48,999 nt of DNA from positions 1 through 48,999 of the forward strand of contig CAZABC010000019.1 in assembly GCA_964483405.1 (NCBI GenBank), written 5' to 3'. This DNA comes from CAZABC01 sp964483405 (GTDB lineage: Bacteria > Chloroflexota > Limnocylindria > Limnocylindrales > CSP1-4). A program made the translations under genes and the position numbers. Of the stretch, positions 17,876-25,673 are shown in pieces. A model generated the notes under the pieces. It was not told the origin of the DNA and did not search any database. It worked only from the letters and a program-made list of their open reading frames with translations. Position 1 is the first letter of the stretch, and each line of letters opens with the position of its first letter.

Positions 17876-19171
17876 ATGTTCCTCGACCGCGTGAAGATCT
17901 GGTGCCGGGCCGGCGACGGCGGCGGCGGCGCGGCGACGTTCCGACGCGAGGCGCACGTCCCGCGGGGCGGACCCGACGGGGGCGACGGCGGGCGAGGCGG
18001 CTCGGTGTACGTCGTGGTCGACCCTGGCCAGACGACCCTCCGCGACTTCCAGTACAAGCACCACTTCCGGGCGGAGGCCGGTGGCCGCGGTGAGCGGGCG
18101 AAGCGGCACGGCAAGGCCGGCGCCGACCTCGTCCTCGCGGTGCCGCCCGGGACGGCGATCATCGACGACGCCTCGGGTGAGCTCGTCGCCGACCTGGTCG
18201 CGACCGGCCAGCGGGCGATGGTCGCCCGCGGCGGGCGGGGCGGGCTCGGCAACGTCCACTTCGCGACCGCGACCCATCGGACCCCGACCCACGCCCAGAA
18301 GGGCGAGCCGGGCGAGGAGCGCTGGCTTCGCCTCGAGCTGCGGCTCATCGCCGACATCGGGCTCGTCGGACTGCCGAACGCCGGCAAGTCGACGCTCCTC
18401 GCGGCGCTGACGGCGGCGCGCCCGAAGGTCGCGCCGTACCCGTTCACGACGCTCGAGCCGAACCTCGGCGTCATGGAGCTCGGCGACGACGACCTCCGTC
18501 GGCCGACCATCGCCGACGTCCCGGGCCTCATCGAGGGCGCGAGCGACGGCGCCGGGCTCGGCCACGCCTTCCTGCGCCACGTCGAGCGGACCCGGGTCCT
18601 CGTCCATCTCGTCGACGGGTCGTCGCGCGACCCCGACCGGGACCACGCGGTCATCCGCGACGAGCTCGAGGCCCACGATCCCGCGCTGCTCGAGAAGCCG
18701 CTCCTCGTCGCCTTCAACAAGGTCGACCTGCCCGAGGCGGCCGAGGCCTGGCCGGCGTTCCGCCGGGCCCGCGAGCGCGACGGGATCGACGCGATCGCCA
18801 TCTCCGCCGACGCCGGGACCGGCCTCGACGCGCTCCGGGTACGGCTGGCCGAGCTGCTGCCCGACGCGGCCGAGCTCGCCGAGCCGCCCGAGCCGTCCGG
18901 CGTCGTCGTCCACCGGATCGAGACGATGGGCGACCGCTTCACGATCGTCGAGGATGCCGACGGCGCCATCCGGGTCCGGGGCAAGCGGATCGAGCGGATC
19001 GCGGCCCAGACGGACTTCGAGGTCGACGAGTCGGCCGAGCGGTTCCAGCGCGACCTGATTCGACTCGGGATCGACGCCGAGCTGCGCCGGCGCGGCGTCC
19101 GGCCCGGCGACACGGTCCGGATCGGGACGGTCGAGCTCGAGTGGGAGCCGGACCCGTGGGAGGGCCGGTGA
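17876..19171 (+). CDS. obgE: Obg-family GTPase (ribosome assembly)
   Basis: A 431-residue essential GTPase acting in 50S subunit maturation and stress control. Residues 1-155 form the glycine-rich Obg fold (GDGGGGAATFRREAHVPRGG, then GGRGGLGNVHFATATHRTPT). The G domain follows with G1 GLPNAGKSTLL (about 163-173), G2 PYPFTTLEPNLG, G3 DVPGLIEG and G4 FNKVDLPE. The C-terminal 80 residues match the OCT domain (GDRFTIVEDADGAIRVRGK). The stop overlaps the nadD start (GTGA). The grouping with nadD and rsfS is common across bacteria and links ribosome assembly with NAD synthesis and ribosome silencing. Confidence 0.98.
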   Translation: MFLDRVKIWCRAGDGGGGAATFRREAHVPRGGPDGGDGGRGGSVYVVVDPGQTTLRDFQYKHHFRAEAGGRGERAKRHGKAGADLVLAVPPGTAIIDDASGELVADLVATGQRAMVARGGRGGLGNVHFATATHRTPTHAQKGEPGEERWLRLELRLIADIGLVGLPNAGKSTLLAALTAARPKVAPYPFTTLEPNLGVMELGDDDLRRPTIADVPGLIEGASDGAGLGHAFLRHVERTRVLVHLVDGSSRDPDRDHAVIRDELEAHDPALLEKPLLVAFNKVDLPEAAEAWPAFRRARERDGIDAIAISADAGTGLDALRVRLAELLPDAAELAEPPEPSGVVVHRIETMGDRFTIVEDADGAIRVRGKRIERIAAQTDFEVDESAERFQRDLIRLGIDAELRRRGVRPGDTVRIGTVELEWEPDPWEGR

Positions 19172-19845
19172 GCGAGGCCAGTCGGCTCGGCATCCTCGGC
19201 GGCACCTTCGACCCGGTCCATCTCGGACACCTCGCCGTCGCCGCCGCGGCGCGGGACGCGCTGGGTCTCGCCCGGCTCCTGTTCGTCCCCGCCGGCGACC
19301 CGTGGCAGAAGCGCGACCGGCCGGTGACCGCCGCGTCGCACCGGGTCGCGATGATCGAGCTCGCGATCGCCGGCGCCAAGGGGTTCGCCTGTTCCCGGAT
19401 CGAGGTCGACCGACCGGGGCCGTCGTACACCGTCGACACGCTCGAAGCGCTCGCCGCCGACGAGCGCGACGCCGGCCGCGACCCGGACCTGTGGCTCGTC
19501 CTCTCGGCCGAGTCGCTCGCCGGCCTGCCGACCTGGCGCGACCCGGAGCGGATCCTCGATCTCGCCCGGCTGGCCGTCGTCCCGCGCGGGACCGCCCCGT
19601 CGCTCGGCCCCGACGGCCGCCCCCGACCCGTCGCCGACCCGGCCTGGGTCGTCGCGACCTACCCCGGCCGCGAGGAGCGGTTCCGCTTCCTCGACGGCCC
19701 GCGCATCGACCTGTCGGCGACGGAGATCCGTGCCCGCGTCGCCGCCGGCCGCTCGATCGCTGGCCTCGTCCCCGATGCGGTCGCCGCCTACATCGGCGAC
19801 CATGCCCTGTACACCGACCCGCCCAGGAGGATCGATCGCCCGTGA
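19168..19845 (+). CDS. nadD: nicotinate-nucleotide adenylyltransferase
   Basis: A 225-residue enzyme that joins nicotinate mononucleotide and ATP to give deamido-NAD in the cytoplasmic NAD pathway. It has the nucleotidyltransferase signature GILGGTFDPVHLGHL near the N terminus, SYTVDTLEAL in the middle and the ATP-binding IDLSATEIRARVAAGRSI near the C terminus. The GTG start overlaps the obgE stop, and its own stop overlaps the rsfS start by four bases. In many genomes a YqeK-type HD hydrolase lies between nadD and rsfS. Here it is missing, and an HD hydrolase lies about 1.5 kb farther on, on the other strand. Confidence 0.97.
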   Translation: MSEASRLGILGGTFDPVHLGHLAVAAAARDALGLARLLFVPAGDPWQKRDRPVTAASHRVAMIELAIAGAKGFACSRIEVDRPGPSYTVDTLEALAADERDAGRDPDLWLVLSAESLAGLPTWRDPERILDLARLAVVPRGTAPSLGPDGRPRPVADPAWVVATYPGREERFRFLDGPRIDLSATEIRARVAAGRSIAGLVPDAVAAYIGDHALYTDPPRRIDRP

Positions 19846-20264
19846 CCGACGTCGTCAGCTCGCCCGCCCCGCGCCCGGACGGCCTGCCGAACCGTGCCGA
19901 GCCGGCGGCGCCCGGCGAGCGCCAGCCGCTCGAGCTCGCCCGCCGCGTCGTCGCGCTGGCCGAGGACAAGAAGGCGGCGGACATCGTCCTCCTCGAGCTC
20001 ACCCCCCTGACGACGATGGCCGACTACTTCGTCATCTGCTCGGGCGGGTCGGAGCGTCAGATCGATGCGATCGCCGATGCGATCGCCGACGGCCTGCGGG
20101 CCGAGGGCGTCCGGCCGATCGGGCGCGAGGGGGCGCCGACGTCGCACTGGGTCCTCCTCGACTACGGCGCGGTCATCGTCCACGTCTTCACGCCGCCCGA
20201 GCGCGACTTCTACCAGCTCGAGCGGCACTGGTCCGAGGCGAAGACGATCCTCCGGGTCCAGTAG
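19842..20264 (+). CDS. rsfS: ribosome silencing factor RsfS
   Basis: A 140-residue protein of the RsfS/Iojap family. It binds uL14 on the large subunit and blocks subunit joining when nutrients run short. The conserved core is present: LARRVVALAEDKKAADIVLL, TTMADYFVICSGGSERQIDAI, SHWVLLDYGAVIVHVFTPPE and RDFYQLERHWSEA. About 28 Pro/Ala-rich residues precede the core. The GTG start overlaps the nadD stop. It is the last gene of the leaderless obgE operon. Confidence 0.96.
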   Translation: MTDVVSSPAPRPDGLPNRAEPAAPGERQPLELARRVVALAEDKKAADIVLLELTPLTTMADYFVICSGGSERQIDAIADAIADGLRAEGVRPIGREGAPTSHWVLLDYGAVIVHVFTPPERDFYQLERHWSEAKTILRVQ

Positions 20265-20320
20265 CGGCCGGCCCGCGAGGGCGCCCCTCGGGGACGCCGC
20301 CGCGGAGCCGGTCGCGGCAT

Positions 20321-20338
20321 CGGTGCGGTACCGCACCG
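20321..20338. promoter_or_regulatory. 18-bp perfect palindrome between rsfS and the zinc-ribbon gene
   Basis: CGGTGCGGT is joined directly to ACCGCACCG. A related half, CGGTACCG, follows at 20341-20348. It lies 57 bases past the rsfS stop and 44 bases before the next -10 hexamer (TAGCAT, 20382-20387). It could end the obgE operon or act as an operator; the missing loop favours an operator. Confidence 0.4.
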
Positions 20339-20381
20339 GACCGGTACCGTCGGGTCATGCCGGGACGCACCGCCGCACGCC

Positions 20382-20387
20382 TAGCAT
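20382..20387 (+). promoter_or_regulatory. -10 hexamer of the zinc-ribbon gene
   Basis: TAGCAT, the same hexamer as before pyrG, lies 22 bases before ATG 20410 and 58 before ATG 20446. It does not by itself decide between the two starts. Confidence 0.35.
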
Positions 20388-20445
20388 CCGGGTCGCATCG
20401 GGTGCCGCCATGGCGCCCACAGGCCCGGAGGCCCGGTCCCGGACG

Positions 20446-20691
20446 ATGGCTCAGCACGAGCGCTGCCCCGGCTGCTCCCGCCGCCTCATCGTGTCGCGCT
20501 TCGACACGACGTTCCGGATGCCCGACCGCTCCGAGCGCCTCCATTTCGGGATCCCCGGCCGGCTCTGCGAGACGTGCAGCCAGCTGTACATCGACCCTGA
20601 CCTCATCGAGCTGCTCGATCTCGGTCGCGGCCGCTGCGTCTTCGCGATCGAGAGCGACCTCGTGGTCCAGGAGCAGGCCGGCTCGTTCTAG
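20446..20691 (+). CDS. small YgiT-like zinc-ribbon protein
   Basis: An 81-residue protein with two CxxC pairs (CPGC near the N terminus, CETC in the middle) that should bind one zinc ion. RFDTTFRMPDRSERLHFGIPGRLCETC and the following LYIDPDLIELLDL resemble YgiT-type zinc-finger domains, the N-terminal part of MqsA-like antitoxins, but no DNA-binding C-terminal domain or toxin gene is present. GGAGG lies 15 bases before this ATG; ATG 20410 would add 12 residues. Its stop codon shares the tetranucleotide CTAG with the stop of holA on the other strand. The role is unknown. Confidence 0.7.
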   Translation: MAQHERCPGCSRRLIVSRFDTTFRMPDRSERLHFGIPGRLCETCSQLYIDPDLIELLDLGRGRCVFAIESDLVVQEQAGSF

Positions 20692-21728
20692 CCGCGCTCC
20701 CGGGGGGCCGCCCGCCCCGCCAGCCAGAGGGTGAAGCCGAGGCGCCGCTGTGCCTCGGTCGCCGGCTCGAGCCCCTTGATCCGCTCGTCGAGCTCGAGCA
20801 CGCCCTCGAGCGCCGCCTCGAGCTCCGGGAGCGTCCAGCGCCGCGCCTGCTCGACGAGCTTCTCGACCCGGAACGGCTTCTGGCCGAGGATCCGGACGAG
20901 CGCGGCCGGCTTCTCGCCCGCCGCCAGGTGGTCGGCGACCTCGATGAGCTCGCGGAGCCGGCGGTGGAGCAGGGCGACGATGACCGGCTCGGGCATCGTC
21001 TCGAGGATCCGCGGCAGCAGGTCGGCCGCGGCGGCCGTCCGCCGCTCGGCGATCGCGTCGAGGAAGGCCCACGAGCTCGCCGGGATGGCCTCGGGGACGA
21101 GCGTCCGGACGTCCTCGACCGTGACCTCGGCGCCGGCCCGGTAGAGGGCGAGCTTCTCGAGCTCGGCGACGGCCACGATGCCCATCCGGCGGCGGTCGAC
21201 GTCGCCCTCTCGGACGAAGCCGCCGACGCGCGTCCCGAGCTCCTGCGCCGCCCCGCGGCCGAGATGGACGCCCCGCTCCGCCGCCCGCGCCTCGATCCAG
21301 GTCGCCAGCCGGCCCTCGGTCGGAGCCCGGAGCTCGGCGGTCTCACCGCCGGCCTTCGCCACCGCCGCCTTGAGCGCCTCGCTGCCGGCTCGCCGCCCCG
21401 GCCCGGAGCCGTCGAGCGGGTCGAGGAAGACGATCCCGTTGCCGGGCGCCACGTGGGCGATCACCGCCTCGAGGGCGGCCCGGTCGGCCGCGCTCCGGAG
21501 GAGCGGCCCGGGCTCGCTCACGGTCACGAGGGTACCGCCGCCGAACAGCGGCGCGGTCGCGACCCACTCCTCGAGCCGACCGAGGGTCACCTCGGTACCG
21601 GTCGTCCGGCGTCGCTCGGGCGGCACGCCGGTCGTCGTGGCGAGCCGCTCGGCCAGCCGGTCGGCCGCGCGCTCGAGCCCGTAGCCATCGTCGCCCCAGA
21701 AGTAGCCGATCGCCGTGCCCGTCGTCAT
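20688..21728 (-). CDS. holA: DNA polymerase III delta subunit (clamp loader)
   Basis: A 346-residue HolA, the usual length, which opens the sliding clamp for loading. It begins MTTGTAIGYFWGDDGYGLER and includes VSEPGPLLRSAADRAALEAV and GIVFLDPLDGSG in the AAA-like region, where the usual Walker residues are degenerate as in all delta subunits. It ends in the helical collar (LPRILETMPEPVIVALLHRR, RWTLPELEAALEGVLELDERIKG). The ATG overlaps the stop of the HD hydrolase gene (ATGA), fixing this start. The frame is also open upstream into comEC, so naive ORF calling would merge the two. Confidence 0.93.
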   Translation of the reverse strand: MTTGTAIGYFWGDDGYGLERAADRLAERLATTTGVPPERRRTTGTEVTLGRLEEWVATAPLFGGGTLVTVSEPGPLLRSAADRAALEAVIAHVAPGNGIVFLDPLDGSGPGRRAGSEALKAAVAKAGGETAELRAPTEGRLATWIEARAAERGVHLGRGAAQELGTRVGGFVREGDVDRRRMGIVAVAELEKLALYRAGAEVTVEDVRTLVPEAIPASSWAFLDAIAERRTAAAADLLPRILETMPEPVIVALLHRRLRELIEVADHLAAGEKPAALVRILGQKPFRVEKLVEQARRWTLPELEAALEGVLELDERIKGLEPATEAQRRLGFTLWLAGRAAPRERG

Positions 21729-24700
21729 GGCGACCCGCCCGGCCGGGTCGGCGCGGTGCCCGTCAGCATCCTGCCGCGCCAGAACCCCGAGGTCCACGCC
21801 AGCCGGCGGACGTCGCCCGGCCGGATCCGGAGGGCGTCGCAGACGGCGGTCTCGAGCGCGGCGGCCCGGGCGCGGACGGCGGCCCGGGTCGTCGGGTCCC
21901 AGCCGTCGGGGTAGCGCCGGTCCCACGACGCGAACCGCCGGGCCATCGGCTCGAGCCGCTGGCCGGCCCGCTTGTCGGCATAGGCGACTAGGCGCACCTC
22001 GGTCGGCGCCGCGTCGAGCAGCCAAGCGGCGGTCGCGTCGTCGGCGAGGACGGTGACGGGGTGGTGCTCGACCGCCGGGCCGAGCTCCGGCCAGCCCCGG
22101 GCCGCGAGCCAGGCGGCCGACGCCCGACCGTGGGGGAGGGCCCCGCCGGGACGTGCCGCCGGCAGCAGCTTGTCGACGTCGTGGAGGAGCGCTGCGCCCT
22201 CGACGAGCCGGCGGTCGACGGCGATCCCGGCCGCCCCGGCCCGGACCGCGAGCCAGGACGCGATCTCCGCGACCGCCCGCGAGTGGCGGAGGTGCCAGAC
22301 CGGCGGATCGAGCGAGCGGAGGGCCGCCACGGCGGAGCGCCGATCGGGGATGGTCATCGGTCCGATGGTAGCCGAGGGCCGCGGGGCCGGGTACGTCCGG
22401 GGTCGCCGCCGGCGCTTCCGCCGGCGCGGTCGTCGCGTCGTCGGCCGGCCGGCGCTCGGTGGTGACCGACCAGGCCGTCCCGTCGAAGGCCGCGCTGACC
22501 GTGCCGTCGCGGTCGGTCCGGAAGAGGCGGGTGCCGCCGGCCGCGATCCGCTCGAGCGTCGGCGGGGCCGGGTGCCCATAGGTGTTGCCCTCACCGGTCG
22601 AGACGATCGCGATCGCCGGCCGCAGCGCGCCGAGGAGCTGCTCGCTCGTCGCGGTCCGGCTGCCGTGGTGGGCGACCTTGAGGACGTCGACCCGTGGCAG
22701 GCCCCGTTCGACGAGCGCCTCGTCGACGTCGTCCTCCGCGTCGCCGGTCAGCAGGAACCGGCCCGAGCCGACGATCCCGAGCAGGACGATCGAGGCGCGG
22801 TTGACCGCCCGGCCCTCGTCGGGCGGCGCTTCGGGCACGGCGCCGCGGTCGGGCCACAGGACGCTGAACCGGATGCCGTCGAGCGCGAACCGGTCGCCGG
22901 TCCGGAGGCGGCCGCTCGGCAGGCCGAGCGTCGCGAGCCGCTCGGTCCAGGCGGCGTACGAGGGACCGGGCCCGCGCATCCCCGGTTCGAAGACCCGCCC
23001 GACGCGGTACCGGTCGAGCACCGCCGGTAACCCCGCCACGTGGTCCTCGTGGGGGTGGGTCAGGACGACGAGGTCGAGGCGCCGGTCCCACGGCGGGAGC
23101 TGGGCGTCGAGCGCGACGAGGAGCCGCTGGGGATCGGGTCCACCGTCGACCAGCAGCCGACCGCCGCGTTCGCCCTCGACGAGGATCGCGTCGCCCTGGC
23201 CGACGTCGAGGACGGTGACCCTGACCCGGCCGTCCGGCCGATGGACCGCGGCCAGCCCGACCGCGGCGACCGAGGCCGCGAGCAGGACCGCGGCGACGCG
23301 TGACGCCCGGGATGGCCGACGTGGCGGCCCGTGACCCGTCGGACGGATCGCCGGGGCGTCGGGAAGAGCCGGCTCCCGGGAGGCCGGCACCCGGGTCGGC
23401 CCTCGTCGGCGGGACTCGCCGAGCGCCGACCCGAGCCTGGGTCGGACCGCCGGCGTGAGGCCGAGCGCGACGATCGCCGCCAGCGACGCGAGGACGACGT
23501 CCCAGGGTGGGGTCACCTCGACGCTCGCGAACGGGATCGCCGCCGACACGTCGACGACGGCGATGAGGAGCCGCAGGAACGCCCACGCCGGGAGGCCGAG
23601 CAGCGTCCCGATCGCCGCCGGCGCGCCGAGCTCCGCCAGCCAGCCACCGCCGAGCGCGACCGCCCCGAGGGCCATCGTCGGCGGGACGAGCGGGGCGACG
23701 GCAAGGTTCGCGACCGGGGCGATGAGCGAGAGCCGCCCGAACGCCGCCAGCACGACCGGCAGCGTCGCGAGCTGGGCCGCCAGCGACAGGGCGAGCGTCT
23801 CGACGAGCCATCCCGGGAGGCGGCCGCCGAGCCGCCGGTCGAGGGCGTCGCGGAGCGGCGTCGCCCAGGCGAGGAGCCCGGCCGTCGCGAGCACCGACAG
23901 CTGGAACCCGGCGTCCGCCACGAGCCCCGGATCGGCGACGAGCAGGATGGCGACGCCCGCGCCGAGCGCGGCGGCCGCCCGGCCGGGACGGCCCGACTCG
24001 CGGGCGACGAGCACGACGGCGGCCATCGCCGCGGCCCGGACGACCGACGGCGACGCCCCGGCGAAGGCGGTGTAGGCGACGATCGCGAGGACGATCGCGA
24101 CCGATCGCCGCCGGCGGGACGTCCGCCGCAGCATCGAGGCGGCCGCCGCCGCGACGATCGCGATGTTCCAGCCCGAGATCGCGACGACGTGGCTGACGCC
24201 GGCGGTCGTGAACGCCGCGGCGACCCGCCGGTCGACCTCGTCGCGGAGGCCGACGAGGATCCCGGCGGCCAGGCCGGCCTCGGGCTCCGGCAGCGCCGTG
24301 GCGAGGGCCCGCCCCGACCCGCGGCGGACCGACTCGAGGACGCCCGCCGCGTCGGCCGATGGCGGCAGCGGCTCCACGACGGCGGCCCGCAGCATCGCCA
24401 CGACGCCGATCCGCCGGTACCACGCCCCGACGTCGCCGTCGGGCAGCGGCCGGAGACGACCGCCCACGAGGACCCGGTCGTGTGGGACGACCGTCGGGTA
24501 CGGCGGAAGCTCGGCCGCGATCCGCGGCCCGCCGGCCGACTCGAGGGCCAGGGTCGCGACCTGGCGCCCCTCCCGCGGAGCCGACACGGCCGCCACCCGC
24601 GCCGGCCAGGGTCCCTCGCCGACCGGGATCGCGGGCGACGGCGGCGGCGCCAGACCGCCGAGCCAGAGCCTGACGGCGACGAGGAGCACGCCGGCGGCGA

Positions 24701-24875
24701 CGGCCAGCAGCCGCGGGACGGCCACGACGCGCCACCGATCCGGTCCGGCCGCGGTCGCTGCCGCGGCGAGGAGGCCGGCGGCGAGCCCGGCGAGGAGGGT
24801 GGGGAGCGGTCCGACCGCCGGCCCGAGGAGCGCCATCGCCGCCGCGCCGACGGCGATCCAGCCACTGCGCGGCAT
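20688..24875 (-). CDS. comEC: ComEC/Rec2 DNA-uptake channel; frame runs on through to holA
   Basis: The ComEC part covers 22358-24875, about 840 residues: an N-terminal OB-like domain (ARVAAVSAPREGRQVATLAL), a multi-span competence domain (ISGWNIAIVAAAAASML, GASPSVVRAAAMAAVVLVAR) and a metallo-beta-lactamase domain (LDVGQGDAILVEG, LTHPHEDHVAGL, LLTGDAEDD, KVAHHGSRTATSEQLL). It forms the inner-membrane pore for transforming DNA and probably degrades one strand. The ATG starts three bases after the comEA stop. Oddly, there is no stop in this frame until 20688, the holA stop, so the open frame is 1395 codons and passes through the hydrolase gene in another frame. A -1 shift in the non-conserved tail would end at TGA 22354-22356, overlapping the hydrolase ATG. 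Confidence 0.85.
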   Translation of the reverse strand: MPRSGWIAVGAAAMALLGPAVGPLPTLLAGLAAGLLAAAATAAGPDRWRVVAVPRLLAVAAGVLLVAVRLWLGGLAPPPSPAIPVGEGPWPARVAAVSAPREGRQVATLALESAGGPRIAAELPPYPTVVPHDRVLVGGRLRPLPDGDVGAWYRRIGVVAMLRAAVVEPLPPSADAAGVLESVRRGSGRALATALPEPEAGLAAGILVGLRDEVDRRVAAAFTTAGVSHVVAISGWNIAIVAAAAASMLRRTSRRRRSVAIVLAIVAYTAFAGASPSVVRAAAMAAVVLVARESGRPGRAAAALGAGVAILLVADPGLVADAGFQLSVLATAGLLAWATPLRDALDRRLGGRLPGWLVETLALSLAAQLATLPVVLAAFGRLSLIAPVANLAVAPLVPPTMALGAVALGGGWLAELGAPAAIGTLLGLPAWAFLRLLIAVVDVSAAIPFASVEVTPPWDVVLASLAAIVALGLTPAVRPRLGSALGESRRRGPTRVPASREPALPDAPAIRPTGHGPPRRPSRASRVAAVLLAASVAAVGLAAVHRPDGRVRVTVLDVGQGDAILVEGERGGRLLVDGGPDPQRLLVALDAQLPPWDRRLDLVVLTHPHEDHVAGLPAVLDRYRVGRVFEPGMRGPGPSYAAWTERLATLGLPSGRLRTGDRFALDGIRFSVLWPDRGAVPEAPPDEGRAVNRASIVLLGIVGSGRFLLTGDAEDDVDEALVERGLPRVDVLKVAHHGSRTATSEQLLGALRPAIAIVSTGEGNTYGHPAPPTLERIAAGGTRLFRTDRDGTVSAAFDGTAWSVTTERRPADDATTAPAEAPAATPDVPGPAALGYHRTDDHPRSALRRGGPPLARSAGLAPPPLAGGRGDRVLARGPGRGGRDRRRPPARRGRSAPPRRRQAAAGGTSRRGPPPRSGVGRLARGPGLAGARPGGRAPPRHRPRRRRDRRLAARRGADRGAPSRLCRQAGRPAARADGPAVRVVGPALPRRLGPDDPGRRPRPGRRARDRRLRRPPDPAGRRPPAGVDLGVLARQDADGHRADPAGRVAMTTGTAIGYFWGDDGYGLERAADRLAERLATTTGVPPERRRTTGTEVTLGRLEEWVATAPLFGGGTLVTVSEPGPLLRSAADRAALEAVIAHVAPGNGIVFLDPLDGSGPGRRAGSEALKAAVAKAGGETAELRAPTEGRLATWIEARAAERGVHLGRGAAQELGTRVGGFVREGDVDRRRMGIVAVAELEKLALYRAGAEVTVEDVRTLVPEAIPASSWAFLDAIAERRTAAAADLLPRILETMPEPVIVALLHRRLRELIEVADHLAAGEKPAALVRILGQKPFRVEKLVEQARRWTLPELEAALEGVLELDERIKGLEPATEAQRRLGFTLWLAGRAAPRERG
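21725..22357 (-). CDS. HD-domain phosphohydrolase (YqeK/HDIG-like)
   Basis: A 210-residue HD hydrolase. Metal ligands can be seen in HLRHSRAVAEIA, in ALLHDVDKLLP (the HD pair) and in VEHHPVTVL, with AYADKRAG as a further conserved aspartate. YqeK-type enzymes split diadenosine tetraphosphate, but the family is broad and the substrate is not certain. The ATG at 22357 follows a TACCAT hexamer by seven bases, and its stop overlaps the holA start. It lies wholly inside the open frame that continues from comEC. YqeK genes usually sit beside nadD and rsfS, about 1.5 kb away here. Confidence 0.85.
   Translation of the reverse strand: MTIPDRRSAVAALRSLDPPVWHLRHSRAVAEIASWLAVRAGAAGIAVDRRLVEGAALLHDVDKLLPAARPGGALPHGRASAAWLAARGWPELGPAVEHHPVTVLADDATAAWLLDAAPTEVRLVAYADKRAGQRLEPMARRFASWDRRYPDGWDPTTRAAVRARAAALETAVCDALRIRPGDVRRLAWTSGFWRGRMLTGTAPTRPGGSP
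22365..22370 (-). promoter_or_regulatory. -10 hexamer before the HD hydrolase, predicted leaderless
   Basis: Read on the minus strand, TACCAT is followed by seven bases and the ATG at 22357. No Shine-Dalgarno is seen. It lies within the C-terminal tail of the comEC frame and could give the hydrolase and holA a transcript of their own. Confidence 0.4.
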
Positions 24876-24878
24876 CGC

Positions 24879-25673
24879 TCAGCGAACGACCAGGTGCGGC
24901 CGTGCCTTCTCGAAGATCGCCTTCCCGACGACGCCTCGCTCGAGGAGCTCCTCGACCGTCGCGAACGGGCGCTCGGCCCGCGCCTCGACGATCTTCGCCG
25001 CCGACGCCTCGCCGATCCCCGGCAGCGCTTCGAGCTCGGCGGCGGTCGCAAGGTTCAGGTCGACGAGGCCGTCCGGGCCGACGGCACCCGACCCAGCGGC
25101 GCCTGCGCCGGCGCCGGAGCCCGCGCCGGCACCCGACCCGCCGTCGGTCCCGCCCGCGCCACCCGACGCCGCGTCGTCGCGTGACGGGACGACGATCCGC
25201 TCGCCGTCGCTCACGGGCGCGGCAAGGTTCAGCCGACCGCCGACGAGCTCGGCGTCGACCCGTGGCCCGAGCCCACCGGCCGCGGCGATCGCGTCGGCGA
25301 CCCGCGCTCCGGCCGGCAGCGTCACGAGCCCCGGTCGTCGGACGGCGCCCGCGACATGGACGACGAGGGGTGCCGGAGCCGCGGAGCCGGTGGGGCCGCT
25401 CGCCCCCGGGGCCCCGCTCGACCCGGCCGCGTCGCCGGTCGCCGCCACCGCCCCGACGTCGGTCGGCACGATGACGGCCGGGCCCGATCCACTCATCGCG
25501 ATGACCCCGGCGAGGGCGATCAGCGCGATGGCCGCGCCGAGGGCGGCGAGGACCGGCCAGGGCGGCACGGCCGGGCCGCGTGGCTCGCCGGTCGTCGTCA
25601 CCGCGGGATCGCGGCCGACCGACGCCGGACTCGAGGACTCGATCGCTCGCCAGGGCGTGTCCGGGTGGTCCAT
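24879..25673 (-). CDS. comEA: ComEA-like competence protein (SLBB plus helix-hairpin-helix)
   Basis: A 264-residue DNA receptor for natural transformation. After about 40 residues comes a membrane anchor (VLAALGAAIALIALAGVIAM), then an SLBB domain (VVHVAGAVRRPGLVTLPAGA, VADAIAAAGGL), a Gly/Ala/Ser spacer rich in GAGAGS, and a double helix-hairpin-helix at the C terminus (VDLNLATAAELEALPGIGEA, then PFATVEELLERGVVGKAIF). This domain binds double-stranded DNA outside the membrane and hands it to ComEC. I chose ATG 25673, preceded by GGGGAG, over the longer frame to 25874, whose extra residues are low complexity. comEC follows after three bases. Confidence 0.92.
   Translation of the reverse strand: MDHPDTPWRAIESSSPASVGRDPAVTTTGEPRGPAVPPWPVLAALGAAIALIALAGVIAMSGSGPAVIVPTDVGAVAATGDAAGSSGAPGASGPTGSAAPAPLVVHVAGAVRRPGLVTLPAGARVADAIAAAGGLGPRVDAELVGGRLNLAAPVSDGERIVVPSRDDAASGGAGGTDGGSGAGAGSGAGAGAAGSGAVGPDGLVDLNLATAAELEALPGIGEASAAKIVEARAERPFATVEELLERGVVGKAIFEKARPHLVVR

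Noticed and set aside
16172..20002. 1276-residue minus-strand open frame
   Set aside because: It runs antisense across the M23 peptidase, obgE and nadD, all of which have conserved motifs on the plus strand. The product is low complexity.
20446..20691. MqsA-type antitoxin of a toxin-antitoxin pair
   Set aside because: Only the zinc-ribbon part is present, there is no helix-turn-helix domain, and no toxin-sized gene is adjacent on the same strand.
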